From Sutterella wadsworthensis (GTDB lineage: Bacteria; Pseudomonadota; Gammaproteobacteria; Burkholderiales; Burkholderiaceae_F), in contig NZ_QNRV01000007.1 of the NCBI RefSeq assembly GCF_003315195.1, positions 27,170 to 91,169 of the forward strand: a stretch of DNA of 64,000 bases, written 5' to 3'. The translations under genes and the position numbers were made by a program. The notes under the pieces are model-generated. The model searched no databases. It was not told where the DNA came from and was given only the letters and a program-made list of their open reading frames with translations. Shown here in pieces: positions 35,254 to 45,252 of the stretch. How positions within the stretch are numbered: position 1 is the stretch's first letter; every line of letters starts with the position of its first letter.

Positions 35254-36282
35254 TCAATTGGGGTCTTTGCAAGTTTCCGCCGGGAGCGGATTGCGGATCA
35301 GTCCCTGCAGATGTGTAAAGACGCTTCGCGCGAGTGAACGGAGCTCATAGCCGCCCTCGAGCACGCTGACCAGACGCCCTTCACAATAAGCGAACGAAGC
35401 TTCAACGAGCAGACGCGTCACGCAGGCATAGTCCATTTCACCAGCCTTAAGCTGTGCAATCCGCTCTTCACAATGCGCGTCAAATCCGGCCGAGAGAATC
35501 ATCAGATCCGGCTGAAACTTATCGATTTCGGGCAGCCAAACGTTCTCCACCACATTGCGGATATCCTCTCCGCCGGCACCGGCCGGGAGCGGTGAAAGGA
35601 CGGCATTGCTCGGCGTCGGCTCCATGCGTCTGTGCGGAAAAAGCGGCCATTGGAAAAGCGACAAAAACCGAACCCCAGGGCGGTCCGCCAGTATTTCTTC
35701 CGTGCCGTCGCCGTGATGTGCGTCGAAATCAAGCACCATCACGCGCTCGGCTCGCCAGCGCTTTTGCGCCCAGAGCGCGCCGATAGCCGCATTGTTGAGG
35801 TAGCAAAAACCGCTCGCGCGGCTGCGGGACGCGTGGTGTCCGGGCGGCCGAACGGCGCAGAAGGCATTTTTAACTGACCTTCCGTAGATAGCATCCACCG
35901 CACGCGCCACGGCGCCCGCTGAAGCCATCGCACAGCTGAAGGTATCCTCACCCACCCGGGTATCGGGTTCGGTAAAGCGCTTAAGCGCCTCGGGGTCGCC
36001 CAGCGAAGCGTGTTCAAGATCGTCAACGTATTGGGAATCGTGCGCGAGCAGCACCGCTTCGCGCGGAGCCGGACCGCATTCAACACGCCGCACGCGCCCT
36101 TCCAAGCCTGCAAGCATCAGTCGGGCCTCAATCGCTTCAATACGATCCGGTGACTCAGGCGCATCATCAAGGGGATTGGGCAGCCCGACGAGCTGATGCG
36201 TGAAATAACCTGTCGGCAGGAGTCTCCAGTCTTTTGGGAGCGTATCTGGCATGCGTTTATGGAGCTGAGGAATCTGCATCAT
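35254..36282 (-). CDS. Histone deacetylase family (AcuC/AphA-like) hydrolase
   Basis: 342 aa from ATG 36282; the longer frame to 36381 looks unnatural and the ATG at 36252 is also possible. Members remove acetyl or alkyl amides from amines (acetylpolyamines, acetoin metabolism, lysine). Conserved parts include HDSQYVDDLE, AVRPPGHHASRSRASGFCYLNNAAIGAL, the zinc site DFDAHHGDGTEEI and SAGFDAHCEE. The general-base His pair is intact. It faces away from mltB across a promoter-sized gap. Confidence 0.9.
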   Translation of the reverse strand: MMQIPQLHKRMPDTLPKDWRLLPTGYFTHQLVGLPNPLDDAPESPDRIEAIEARLMLAGLEGRVRRVECGPAPREAVLLAHDSQYVDDLEHASLGDPEALKRFTEPDTRVGEDTFSCAMASAGAVARAVDAIYGRSVKNAFCAVRPPGHHASRSRASGFCYLNNAAIGALWAQKRWRAERVMVLDFDAHHGDGTEEILADRPGVRFLSLFQWPLFPHRRMEPTPSNAVLSPLPAGAGGEDIRNVVENVWLPEIDKFQPDLMILSAGFDAHCEERIAQLKAGEMDYACVTRLLVEASFAYCEGRLVSVLEGGYELRSLARSVFTHLQGLIRNPLPAETCKDPN

Positions 36283-36496
36283 CGCTTCGGGTGGAGCTGC
36301 GCGGATGCAGTTTCGCTCTGCAAAGAGTTGGTAGTGCCGAAAGGCTAGCACATGAGCGCCGCCGCTCTTGAAACACCGCAAAAGACTTCAAATCTGCATA
36401 AGCTCCGAAACATTTTCGCCAGAAACGTATAACAGCCGCTTCACGCTGCCCCGCTACAATGCGCCGAAGTATTCCGTCTTCTTTGAAGTTCCGCTG

Positions 36497-37864
36497 ATGT
36501 CTAATATTCTGCGCCCGCTGCCTTACGCCTCGCGCCTCATGCTCCTCTTCACCACCTTGTGCGCGCTGTCGGCCTGCACCACGGTGAAGTCAGCTCCACC
36601 CACTCCTGAGACGACAGACACAGGAGCAGCGCCTGCGGCTGCCGCTGCCGCGCCGAAGGAAACACCGGCCTCTATCCCTGCAGCCGCGCCGGCAGCATCG
36701 ACGTCTTCTAAGCCCGCTGAAGCGCCAAAAGCGCCCGCGCCGCGCATGCCGACAAAATCCGCAGCCGAGTCCGTAAAGGGCAGTCCCGCAGCAAGCGACT
36801 ATGTGGAACGCACTGATGTGCAGGAATACCTCAAGGACATTTCGAATAAACAAGGCATTCCGCTCGAATGGCTGATGAATGAAGTGGCGCTCGCTCGCTA
36901 TTCGCCTTTGTCCGAGCGCTACACGACGCCGCGTCCCAATGCAGACAAGAAGACGACGGCGGAAAAGAACTTTCTGCTTTACGAACGCAATATCGTCAAT
37001 GCCGAACGCATTGAGCGCGGCACCGCCTTTCTGCGCGACCACCAAGAAGTCTTTGCGCGCATTGAAGAGGAGTCCGGCGTCAGCCGTTATGCCGTAGCCG
37101 CCATCATCGGAGTGGAATCGATCTATGGCCGCAATATGGGGCGCTTCCGCGTGCTCGACGCCTTGATGACGCTCTCCTTTGACTACACGCGGCGAGCCAA
37201 GTACTACCGCTCGGAACTTACCGATTTCCTCGATTTCTGCTGGAAGCAGCAGATTTCTCCGGTCTCCGTCACCGGTTCTTTCGCCGGCGCCATGGGGCTC
37301 GGTCAGTTCATGCCGGCGTCGCTTCGCGCTTACGGCAAGGATGGTGACGGCGACGGTCACATCGACGTGGTGAATTCCCCTGCCGACGGCATCGCTTCAG
37401 TAGCCAATTACCTGGCGGTGCACGGCTGGGTACGCGGTGAACGGCCGCTCTATCGGGTATCCGCTACTGACGCCATATTCAAAGCCACGGGCTCAGGCGG
37501 CATTAAAACGCATACCACCGCCGGCGCGCTCTATAAGGCGGGCGTAAAGCCGCTCGAAGCCATTCCGCTCAAAGACGATGAACCGGCGCTTCTCGTTGAT
37601 CTGCCTTGGATCAAAAGCAACAACGAACGCGGCGTCGACTACTACCTCGGCACGGGTTCCTTTGCAGCCATTTTGCGCTACAACCGAAGCTACTTCTATG
37701 CTGCGGCAGTGTCTTTGCTCGCCTCAGAGCTTGAAGACCGCGATGCCCAATACCTTGAGGCCGTCCAGAAGCGCGCTCGCCAAGCGATCGGTGAATCACC
37801 CGCAGCGCCCGAAGCCGATAAGCCCTTAGAGCCAGTCCTTCCGCCAAACGACCAACAGAATTAG
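36497..37864 (+). CDS. mltB: Membrane-bound lytic murein transglycosylase B
   Basis: 455 aa from ATG 36497. Lipoprotein signal ending at LSAC (Cys27), then a ~75-residue Ala/Pro-rich linker and the SLT family 3 domain. The catalytic Glu is in AAIIGVESIYGRNMGRFRVLDAL; GAMGLGQFMPASLRAYGKDGDGDGH follows with its EF-hand-like Asp cluster. It cleaves glycan strands with 1,6-anhydro end formation in the periplasm. The C-terminal ~25 residues are a low-complexity Pro/Glu tail. Confidence 0.95.
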   Translation: MSNILRPLPYASRLMLLFTTLCALSACTTVKSAPPTPETTDTGAAPAAAAAAPKETPASIPAAAPAASTSSKPAEAPKAPAPRMPTKSAAESVKGSPAASDYVERTDVQEYLKDISNKQGIPLEWLMNEVALARYSPLSERYTTPRPNADKKTTAEKNFLLYERNIVNAERIERGTAFLRDHQEVFARIEEESGVSRYAVAAIIGVESIYGRNMGRFRVLDALMTLSFDYTRRAKYYRSELTDFLDFCWKQQISPVSVTGSFAGAMGLGQFMPASLRAYGKDGDGDGHIDVVNSPADGIASVANYLAVHGWVRGERPLYRVSATDAIFKATGSGGIKTHTTAGALYKAGVKPLEAIPLKDDEPALLVDLPWIKSNNERGVDYYLGTGSFAAILRYNRSYFYAAAVSLLASELEDRDAQYLEAVQKRARQAIGESPAAPEADKPLEPVLPPNDQQN

Positions 37865-37943
37865 CACAATCGTCCGGCATGAATTAAAGCCAGAAGATCT
37901 TCACCGCAGCACCGCGCCGCGAAACTCATTGCAGAGGTCCATC

Positions 37944-39239
37944 ATGCATTGCGTATCCGTCTACCGAGACCAAATGTCAGCGCTTCGCCGCCGTGTTCAC
38001 CGACGCCCCGAAGAAGGCTGGACCGAATTTGAGACGACAGCACTGATTGTCAATCATCTGCGCAGCCTTCAATTCGAAGTCCGCTGCGGACGTGCCGTCA
38101 TCCATCCAGACTTCGTCATGGGACGCGATCCTCTTCTCGTCGCCGAGGCGATTGCCCGAGCCAAAAGGCAAGGCGTCAGTGAAGAGCTGCTCAGCGAACT
38201 CGACGGCTTTACCGGCGCCGTTGGCATTTGGGACTCTGGGCGGCCTGGCCCCGTCACCGCTTTTCGCTTCGACATTGACTGCGTGCAGGTCGGCGAAACA
38301 TCCGATCCGGCTCACGAAGCCAATGCCGGCGGTTATGCCTCGCAACGCCCCAACCTCATGCATGCCTGCGGTCATGACGGTCATCTTGCGGTCGGGCTTG
38401 GCGTCGCACAGTGGATTAAGGACCACGCAGACCAACTCTGCGGCAAGATCAAACTGGTTTTTCAACCGGCCGAAGAAGGAACCCGCGGTGCTCAGCCCAT
38501 GGCCGAGAGCGGCATTCTCGATGATGTGGACTTCATTGTCTGTACGCACATCGGCTCAAGCGTCCCGCTGCATCAGGTTGCCGTCTGCACGCACGGCTAT
38601 CTGGCGACGACCAAACTTGATATTTATTTTGAAGGCGTGCCGGCCCATGCCGGCGCTAATCCTGAAAAAGGCCGCAGCGCACTCATGGCAGCCTGCTCCG
38701 CCGCCATGATGCTCGTCGGCATCCCTCGATCCGGCGAAGGCGATACCCGCATCGCTGTGGGACGCCTCACAGCAGGCGAAGGCCGCAATGTAGTTCCTGT
38801 TCATGCACGCCTGCAAATCGAAACACGCGGGTCTACTGCAGATGTCAATCGCTATATGGTTGACTGCGTGAAGCGCATCACGGCAGGCACTGCGCTCGCA
38901 TACGACGTCAAATCCCGAATTGAAAAAGTCGGCGAAGCCTCTGAACTGATCACCGATCAGGCCGTGACAGACGACCTGGTGAGCATTGCGCGCGCAGCCC
39001 CAAGCATTGAAGCCGTCGAGCTCTGGGACGACATCCGCGGCAGCGACGACTGCACGATTCTCATCAATCGAGTCCGCGCGCACGGCGGCAAATCCGGCTA
39101 TTTCCTTTTTGGCTGCAATCAAAACGGGCACCATCGTTCTGACTTTGCCATTCAGGATGAGGAAAGTCTTCCGGCAGCCTTTGAACTCTTTACCGGATTT
39201 CTAGAGCTTAAGAACGGTTTGAGAGCCACATGCGTTTGA
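37944..39239 (+). CDS. abgA: M20 family amidohydrolase, AbgA-like (p-aminobenzoyl-glutamate hydrolase subunit A)
   Basis: 431 aa from ATG 37944, preceded by AGAGG. Zinc ligands are visible in MHACGHDGHLAVGLG, FQPAEEGTRGA and the late GCNQNGHHRSDF. The pattern RPGPVTAFRFDIDCV and MATTK-like LATTKLDIYFEGVPAHAGANPEKG follow E. coli AbgA closely over the full length. E. coli AbgA works with AbgB and the transporter AbgT in folate-breakdown-product use; neither is found beside it here, so the substrate may be another acylated amino acid. Good family confidence, subunit role less sure. Confidence 0.82.
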   Translation: MHCVSVYRDQMSALRRRVHRRPEEGWTEFETTALIVNHLRSLQFEVRCGRAVIHPDFVMGRDPLLVAEAIARAKRQGVSEELLSELDGFTGAVGIWDSGRPGPVTAFRFDIDCVQVGETSDPAHEANAGGYASQRPNLMHACGHDGHLAVGLGVAQWIKDHADQLCGKIKLVFQPAEEGTRGAQPMAESGILDDVDFIVCTHIGSSVPLHQVAVCTHGYLATTKLDIYFEGVPAHAGANPEKGRSALMAACSAAMMLVGIPRSGEGDTRIAVGRLTAGEGRNVVPVHARLQIETRGSTADVNRYMVDCVKRITAGTALAYDVKSRIEKVGEASELITDQAVTDDLVSIARAAPSIEAVELWDDIRGSDDCTILINRVRAHGGKSGYFLFGCNQNGHHRSDFAIQDEESLPAAFELFTGFLELKNGLRATCV

Positions 39240-39825
39240 TTTTTTTAAGCGCCGGGATTCATCCTATTGAATAAATTTACCGTTTTTGCGCTGTTCCTAT
39301 AGGGCTGAAGATGAGTTACCTCCTGTGATATGCAAATACTATTTTTACTAGTTTATTGATAACATTATTTCTAGTATATATACGTATATAAGTCTGCATT
39401 TGCAGTCTTCCATTTGTATGGCTCAATGGATAGATTTGCATTTAGTCATGAAGTAAGCATTATTCCCTACTATTCTATGCGTAGGACTGAGTGATACCAT
39501 CATTTCAAGTTCAAAGAGTCGGACGACGGGGCAACTCTTGAGGAGTCGGAGGCGCCGCAGACTGACATCCCCCTTTAACTGCAGGTCTGACCGTCTGCCC
39601 AACTCGATGAACTGCGGCTCCCGGCAAATCAGCCGGTGAATGCTGCGGCTGAGGCTTCATGACCAGCTTCACCGAAGATCTCCGTGAGGTCTTCCGGAGG
39701 CGAAGGCTCAGCCCTGCGGCAGCGGACCGCGATGACTTCCCGCTTTTCAAAGCGGACCGCTGATCACAAAATCCGCATTCGAATGAAAGGCGAATGCATT
39801 CGGAAAAACTGGCTGTTTCTCAATC
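39240..39825. other. Intergenic stretch, AT-rich first half, no gene seen
   Basis: About 590 bases between the abgA-like gene and the DMT carrier. The first 240 bases are AT-rich with a 14-bp palindrome TATATACGTATATA (39377-39390) and a small hairpin CTGCATTTGCAG (39394-39405), unlike the surrounding DNA. The second half is GC-rich with only a weak 79-codon minus-strand frame of Arg/Ser/Pro-rich text that I do not believe. It may be the scar of a lost or inserted element; it also should hold the promoter of the DMT gene. Confidence 0.5.
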
Positions 39826-40863
39826 ATGCTGTTAGGCGTCCTGCTCGGCGTTGCCGCCGGTGCCCTCTGGGGGCTCATCTACATCGCCCCGCTTGCAGTC
39901 CCCGAGTACAACCCTGTGCTCGTGGCACTGAGCCGCTTTATTGCATTCGGCGTTATTTCGCTCCCCTTCCTCTGGGTCTTCCGCCGAGAACTGAAAGCTT
40001 TCACGCGCGCCGACATTTGGGAGTCCTTCAAGCTGCCGCTCTTAGGCAATGTGCTCTTTTACTGTCTGCTGACGATCTGCATTCGTCTGGCCGGCGCGCC
40101 GCTGGCCGGCATGTTTATGGCGGTCATTCCCGTGCTGGTGGCCATCGCCTCCAACATCCGCTATGCGGGTTCCAAGTCAGCCGTTGCCTGGAGCAAAATT
40201 CTTCCGCCGCTCGCTGTGATTTTCTTTGGTCTGATCGTTGCAAATCTGACCGAGTTTGAGCGCGCTGCTGCCGCCTCTGCTGAGGGCGGCATGCAGTACT
40301 GGATTGGAGTGGGCTTCGGCTTGGCTGCCGTTGTCTCCTGGACGTGGTTCTCCATCATGAATGCCGAATGGCTGCTCAATCACCCCAAGCACAATGCCGC
40401 AGCGTGGACGGCGCTTCAGGGCGTGACGGTGCTGCCTTTTGCCGCCTGTCTCTTCGGCATCCTCGCCTGGCCGGCGGGCTTGATGGATACCGGCATCACG
40501 CTGATGGGCGCTGCGCCGATGAAGTTTCTGGCCGTAGCGCTCGGCATCGGTCTGCTCTGCTCTTGGGTCGCCATGATCTGCTGGAACAAGATGAGCCAGA
40601 TTCTGCCTGCAGCCTTGGGCGGACAGCTGATCGTGTTCGAATCCGTCTTCGCGGTCATTTATGCCCTGATGTGGCGCGGCGAAATGCCGACGCTGTCGAT
40701 GACGATTGGCTTCGTTATCTTGATGGGCGGCGTGCTCGGTTCGCTTCGCGTCTTCCAGAAGCACACGGAATCCTCGACCGACGATACCCCCGAACACACT
40801 CTCAGGACTGCGGGTGTTGCCAACCATGCCGAACTTCAGGCGGAAGGCACCCACGACAATTAA
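39826..40863 (+). CDS. DMT superfamily (EamA) transporter
   Basis: 345 aa with ten predicted spans and the two-fold EamA repeat. The start LLGVLLGVAAGALWGLIYIAPLAVPEYNPVLVALSRFIAFG is typical, and the second repeat begins near WIGVGFGLAAVVSWTWFSIMN. The last ~40 residues are a hydrophilic tail. Family members export amino acids or other small metabolites; the substrate cannot be assigned. It is a single-gene unit with a strong terminator. Confidence 0.88.
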   Translation: MLLGVLLGVAAGALWGLIYIAPLAVPEYNPVLVALSRFIAFGVISLPFLWVFRRELKAFTRADIWESFKLPLLGNVLFYCLLTICIRLAGAPLAGMFMAVIPVLVAIASNIRYAGSKSAVAWSKILPPLAVIFFGLIVANLTEFERAAAASAEGGMQYWIGVGFGLAAVVSWTWFSIMNAEWLLNHPKHNAAAWTALQGVTVLPFAACLFGILAWPAGLMDTGITLMGAAPMKFLAVALGIGLLCSWVAMICWNKMSQILPAALGGQLIVFESVFAVIYALMWRGEMPTLSMTIGFVILMGGVLGSLRVFQKHTESSTDDTPEHTLRTAGVANHAELQAEGTHDN

Positions 40864-40891
40864 CTGCCCCGAGCTCTTCTTGAGAAACTTC

Positions 40892-40922
40892 AGAGGCGGA
40901 ATGGATCCATCCCGCCTCTTTT
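40892..40922 (+). terminator. Terminator of the DMT transporter gene
   Basis: AGAGGCGG (40892-40899) pairs with CCGCCTCT (40912-40919), with internal ATGGATCCAT, then TTTT. Confidence 0.85.
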
Positions 40923-41003
40923 GATTGGCGCATCCCATCTGAAGCGCCTAAGCCGCAGTCTTCGAGCCGCTGGCTGGACTTGGTCATCCGCCGCCGGCAA
41001 ATA

Positions 41004-41708
41004 TCAAAGCGCGGCAGCAATCTCCACCTTAAGTGTGCCCACTCCGTTCACACCGCCCTCCAGACGGTCGCCCACCTGTGCTTCAGGCACATTGACCGGA
41101 GCGCCGGTGAAGATAACGTCGCCCGGACGAACTTCCCAATAGCGGGAAATGAGCGCAATGAGCTCCGCGGGCGGGACAATCATGAAAGCCGTGCTGGCCG
41201 ACTGCTTTTTCTGATTGTTCTGATAAAGGTAAATCTCGGCCGGCGCCGGCATCGGCGTGCGATAGGCTGGGCGCACATGTGAAACAGGGGCGCCTCCGTC
41301 GAGCGTCTTCATTAAGTCCCAGGGACCGCCCGCCGGAAGATCTTCAGGCGCAAGGCGGCGCGTGAAGTCAAACCCTACGCACCATCCCCAAATGCACTCT
41401 TGAGCTTCTTCAACGGAAAGATTGCGTCCGCCCTTATGGAGGCACGCCACCAATTCGAGCTCCGGCACCATCCTGGCGGTGCGAGCCGGCATGGGCCAGC
41501 GATAGACTTCCCCGTCAGCAACGGGGTGAATGGAATCGGACGACTTCATAAAAAGAGGCGGTACAAAGCCCGCAGCCGCTGCGCGCTGCTTTTCATCGGC
41601 CGCATAGTTCTTCGCGGCGCCGTAGACGCGGTTGACAGGGAAAAATTCATAACGTTCATCCTGCACAGGGATGACGGCTTGAGGCGGCGGAGCGAAGAGA
41701 AATGGCAT
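41004..41708 (-). CDS. Fumarylacetoacetate hydrolase (FAH) family protein
   Basis: 234 aa from ATG 41708, which removes an unconvincing 73-residue upstream extension. The fold is clear from YGAAKNYAADEK, FMKSSDSIHP, the metal-binding PELELVACLHKG, WCVGFDFTRR and PGDVIFTGAPVNV. FAH proteins hydrolyse or decarboxylate beta-diketo acids such as acylpyruvates and 2-oxo acids. The KNYA...KSSDS pattern suggests the acylpyruvase/fumarylpyruvate group. No catabolic neighbours are present, so the substrate is open. Confidence 0.86.
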   Translation of the reverse strand: MPFLFAPPPQAVIPVQDERYEFFPVNRVYGAAKNYAADEKQRAAAAGFVPPLFMKSSDSIHPVADGEVYRWPMPARTARMVPELELVACLHKGGRNLSVEEAQECIWGWCVGFDFTRRLAPEDLPAGGPWDLMKTLDGGAPVSHVRPAYRTPMPAPAEIYLYQNNQKKQSASTAFMIVPPAELIALISRYWEVRPGDVIFTGAPVNVPEAQVGDRLEGGVNGVGTLKVEIAAAL

Positions 41709-42036
41709 AAGGATGCGATCCTTCGAATAGGACGGCTGAAAGTTGAGGAACATCATTTTAGACCGGCTCAGCACTTGCGCGGCGGCGCTCCGCGAGCCGA
41801 TTCCCGCAGTCGGCCTGGAGCACATTTCGGGGATCAGCCGTTCACCGCAAAAAGCGGCTGAAACCTCAGTCTTTCGCACTATCACGCATCGGCGGCAAAC
41901 TACTGCGACAAATCCGAATGAGCACAATGCTCTGCGGCCGCTACAATGCAGGATGCTTCAATTTAGACGCTCTGCCGGGCATAAACGTTTACTCGGACCA
42001 GCGTTTTTCCCCTGAAACGGACATTCATTCAAAAAG

Positions 42037-42918
42037 ATGACATCGCCGCAAATGCCGCGCCGCGAAAGCCTCGCCTCGATTAGTCAACGCCGCCTGCAGG
42101 CGGTGAAGTCCAAGAGCATCTATGTGCTCCCCAACGCCTTTACTGCCGCAGCGCTCTTTGCGGCTTATTACGGCATTATCCAAGCCATGAACGGGCATTT
42201 TTCAGAAGCCGCCATTGCGGTCTTCTTTTCAATGCTCTTTGACGGCATGGACGGCCGTGTCGCTCGTCTTACGCATACGCAGAGCGAATTCGGCGTTCAG
42301 ATGGACAGTCTCGCCGATGCCGTGAGTTTCGGCATCGCTCCTGCGCTCATCGTCTATGAATTCGCACTCGTGGAAATGGGCAAAATCGGCTGGGCAGTCT
42401 CCTTCGTTTATGCGCTCTGCGCACTTTTGCGCCTGGCCCGCTTCAACTGCAATGTGGGCGTGGTGAGCAAGAACTATTTCCAGGGACTCCCTTCCCCTGC
42501 AGCCGCTGCCTTGGTCTGCGGCTTTGTGTGGCTCGCGGTTGAAAACCGTCTGCCCGATTGGCTTTTGCCGCAGCAGGGCACCATCGCTGCAGTTGTAACG
42601 CTTTACGCTGGTCTGACCATGGTGAGCAATGCGCCGTTCTTCTCTGGGAAGAGCTATGCCGTCGTCCGCACGATTCCTTTCTGGGTGATCATTGTCTGCG
42701 CAGTGCTTTTCATCATTATTTCCAGCAACACGTCGCTGTCGATCTTCATTCTTTTCTGTCTTTACGCACTTTCCGGTTTCGTTTATGAATTCTGGTGTTG
42801 GTGGCGCGGTCGTCCGAATCCGATTCAGGCTGACCTTGCCGCCCAGCAGGCAGCCCTTGACGCTGAAGCAGAAAACGAATCCTGTCCAACCTGCAGCAGC
42901 ACTGCGCAAAAGCAGTGA
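42037..42918 (+). CDS. pssA: CDP-diacylglycerol--serine O-phosphatidyltransferase
   Basis: 293 aa. Makes phosphatidylserine in the inner membrane. The CDP-alcohol phosphatidyltransferase signature is complete: FDGMDGRVARLTHTQSEFGV followed by MDSLADAVSFG, with all conserved Asp. Several spans follow. The last ~30 residues are hydrophilic (AALDAEAENESC). The partner psd lies 1.5 kb away on the other strand with the WYL gene between, so the two phosphatidylethanolamine genes are close but not in one operon. Confidence 0.94.
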   Translation: MTSPQMPRRESLASISQRRLQAVKSKSIYVLPNAFTAAALFAAYYGIIQAMNGHFSEAAIAVFFSMLFDGMDGRVARLTHTQSEFGVQMDSLADAVSFGIAPALIVYEFALVEMGKIGWAVSFVYALCALLRLARFNCNVGVVSKNYFQGLPSPAAAALVCGFVWLAVENRLPDWLLPQQGTIAAVVTLYAGLTMVSNAPFFSGKSYAVVRTIPFWVIIVCAVLFIIISSNTSLSIFILFCLYALSGFVYEFWCWWRGRPNPIQADLAAQQAALDAEAENESCPTCSSTAQKQ

Positions 42919-43083
42919 TTTTTCACAACTCCGCGCCTCTTTCCGTGCTGTAGCTTGACTTTCCCCTGCAGCACGGTGTAAACCATGAGCGATGCTCCAG
43001 CGCTGTCGCTCCGGCTTATCTGAGCCACCAAAGACAGAGAGGACGGAACTTCTTACAAATCACCGAACGCCCGAAGTCACCAA

Positions 43084-44313
43084 ATGAACGAAGACACCGC
43101 TTCCTCCACAATGTTTGAAGATGTGGTCACAATGATCCGCATTCTGAGCCTGATCCCTCAGGACAGATGGACCACTGTCGCCGAAATACATCAGGAACTT
43201 GAAGACCGCGGTGTTGAGATACACCGCCGCACACTTCAGCGCTACCTGAAGACGATCAGAGATCACAGCGATGTTTTCCCCATTCATGTAGAGACTTCAG
43301 GGAAACCGTACGGCTTTTGCTGGGATCCGCAGAGCGCAGGGTTTCATCTGCCCCAGCTCGGCGTGGAGCAAATGCTGCTGCTTCGCATTGCTGAGGAGCG
43401 GCTTCAGAGCCATCTGCCGCCGCAAGCCATCACCCCGATTCGGCCTCTTCTGCGTTCAGCCCGCCGTGTCATTAAGTACGATGATGAAACGGAAGGCACA
43501 TGGCTGCGTAAAGTCAAGGTGCTCGAAGACGCTCAGTCCTTCCAGCCGCCGGTCATTCGTCCCGGCGTTTTATCTGCCATTGCTGACGCGCTCTTCATTG
43601 ATCACAAAGTTTTGCTGCGCTGCCGTTCGGCGCGCAGCCGCAATACCGAAGTTATCGTGCGCCCGCTCGCCATTATCCAAAAGGGCGTGCGCACCTACCT
43701 CGTCTACCAAACCGATGCCGGCGACTTTCAGCACATAGCGCTTAATCGCCTGGATGCGGCCGAACTGATGCAGGATGCTTTTGAACGTCCGGAAAATTTC
43801 GACCTGGAAGACTATTCGGCCAAAATCCGCCTCAACGATGCCCGCGGCAAAGCGATGCGCCTTTCCATTACGTCTGATGACCCTGAATTTGTGCGCATCC
43901 TCTCCGAATCGCCCTTTAATCAGACGCAAAAGATTGAAGATGCACCCGGCAAGACCGGCAGTTGGGTGATCACGGCTGTCGTTGAAGATTCTCTGCTTCT
44001 TGACGGCTGGCTCGCCGAGCACCGCGGCTCCATCATCTCGTCGACCAAGACTGCGCTGCGGCAGGAAGAAGCCACTGCGATGCTCTTGACGCCGCAGGCT
44101 GAAAACAACGCAGAAAAGCGCTCGAGCCGACCGCGTGCCGCTCGCACGCCTTCAGGCGAAGAAATCAACCTGACAGCGCCGGTACAGAAGTCCTACGAAG
44201 TAGCTGCGGCAGCGCTCAATTCCGGCGCAGAATTTGGTCTGGAGGTTCCGGCCGATTTAAAGAGTCCGAAAGCCGAATTCAACATCAAAGATCACGAAGC
44301 AACGGCCAAATGA
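43084..44313 (+). CDS. WYL-domain transcriptional regulator
   Basis: 409 aa. An N-terminal winged helix (TMIRILSLIPQDRWTTVAEIHQELEDRGVEIHRRTLQRYL) is followed by a central WYL domain (KVLLRCRSARSRNTEVIVRPLAIIQKGVRTYLVYQTDAG) and a WCX-type C-terminal domain (AMRLSITSDDPEFVRILSESPF). A ~70-residue unstructured tail ends it. WYL proteins sense nucleic acids or nucleotides and often control defence genes or DNA-damage responses. No defence gene is adjacent, so its targets are unknown. Confidence 0.88.
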   Translation: MNEDTASSTMFEDVVTMIRILSLIPQDRWTTVAEIHQELEDRGVEIHRRTLQRYLKTIRDHSDVFPIHVETSGKPYGFCWDPQSAGFHLPQLGVEQMLLLRIAEERLQSHLPPQAITPIRPLLRSARRVIKYDDETEGTWLRKVKVLEDAQSFQPPVIRPGVLSAIADALFIDHKVLLRCRSARSRNTEVIVRPLAIIQKGVRTYLVYQTDAGDFQHIALNRLDAAELMQDAFERPENFDLEDYSAKIRLNDARGKAMRLSITSDDPEFVRILSESPFNQTQKIEDAPGKTGSWVITAVVEDSLLLDGWLAEHRGSIISSTKTALRQEEATAMLLTPQAENNAEKRSSRPRAARTPSGEEINLTAPVQKSYEVAAAALNSGAEFGLEVPADLKSPKAEFNIKDHEATAK

Positions 44314-44354
44314 TGCTCTTAAACCCCTGAAAGGAGCATTCGCCGTATCCAGCA

Positions 44355-44389
44355 AAAATCCCCGCTCAGTCATCACTGGCGGGGATTTT
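44355..44389. terminator. Bidirectional terminator between the WYL gene and psd
   Basis: AAAATCCCCGC (44355-44365) pairs with GCGGGGATTTT (44379-44389) with A and T tracts built into the stem. Confidence 0.88.
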
Positions 44390-44436
44390 GCATAAATGAA
44401 AACGGGTGTGCCGACAGACACCAAGCCCCAAGCACA

Positions 44437-45084
44437 TCAAAGACGCGCGATCGTGGAGGAAACCCCCGTCATCTTGTCGCCGATCTGAGCAACAATTTCG
44501 GCGTCAGCCGGCAGATACACGTCAACGCGGGAACCAAAACGAATAAAGCCATAGCGCTCGCCGCGGGCTAGTTCCTGGCCGATCGTCGCATAGCAGATAA
44601 TGCGGCGAGCCACCAAGCCCGCCACCTGAATAAACGTGATGCGGCGGCCGTCAGCCATACGCACCGTCACGGCGTTGCGCTCGTTTTCTGTGCTGGCTTT
44701 GTCGAGGTCAGCATTCACGAAAAGACCGGGCGTATAGGTCACTTTCTCGACCACACCCGCAACCGGAGACTTCTGGCTGTGCACGTTGAAGACGTTCATG
44801 AAGATGGAAACCTTCACAGCATCTTCACCCGTTTCCGGATTCGTGCACTTTTCAACTTTGCAGACACGTCCGTCCACAGGACTCACGACGGCCCGAGGAT
44901 CTTCAGGCGCTTCGCGAGCCGGATCCCGGAAAAACTGGAAAGCAAACACCAGGAACACGAAGAAAAGGAACGTGATGATTCCGAGGTCAAGCATCCAGCT
45001 CACGATGACGGCGATCAGAGCTCCCGCGAGAATAGGCCAGCCTTCACGGGCAATGATCGGATGGGGATAAATGCGGTTGGACAA
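44437..45084 (-). CDS. psd: Phosphatidylserine decarboxylase, short (archaetidylserine-like) form
   Basis: 215 aa. Converts phosphatidylserine to phosphatidylethanolamine; the proenzyme cuts itself to make a pyruvoyl group. The N-terminal span region ([35 protein letters not shown]) is followed by [29 protein letters not shown] and the cleavage motif [12 protein letters not shown] (Gly-Ser). Length fits the short family found in many betaproteobacteria. Confidence 0.93.
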   Translation of the reverse strand: MSNRIYPHPIIAREGWPILAGALIAVIVSWMLDLGIITFLFFVFLVFAFQFFRDPAREAPEDPRAVVSPVDGRVCKVEKCTNPETGEDAVKVSIFMNVFNVHSQKSPVAGVVEKVTYTPGLFVNADLDKASTENERNAVTVRMADGRRITFIQVAGLVARRIICYATIGQELARGERYGFIRFGSRVDVYLPADAEIVAQIGDKMTGVSSTIARL

Positions 45085-45182
45085 GGATGAGCTCCTGATG
45101 GATAAGTTTAGTAATTCACTATTTTAAAAGGTCAAGCGCAACGTCGTCTCGACCCGGGAATTATTCAATTAGCGTTCAATCG

Positions 45183-45216
45183 AAAAAACGCCCGCAGCCA
45201 AAATGAGAGTGCGGGC
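45183..45216 (-). terminator. Terminator of the SIMPL/TIGR00266 operon
   Basis: GCCCGC (45190-45195) pairs with GCGGGC (45211-45216); on the minus strand TTTTTT follows (45188-45183). Confidence 0.82.
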
Positions 45217-45252
45217 GGCGGATCATACCGAGTTTTGTCACTTAGCTTGAAT

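Noticed and set aside
39511..39750. 79-codon minus-strand frame
   Set aside because: Low-complexity Arg/Ser/Pro text and no ribosome site.
43084..44313. WYL regulator as part of a defence island
   Set aside because: It lies between pssA and psd with no defence gene near; 34 kb from the CRISPR locus.
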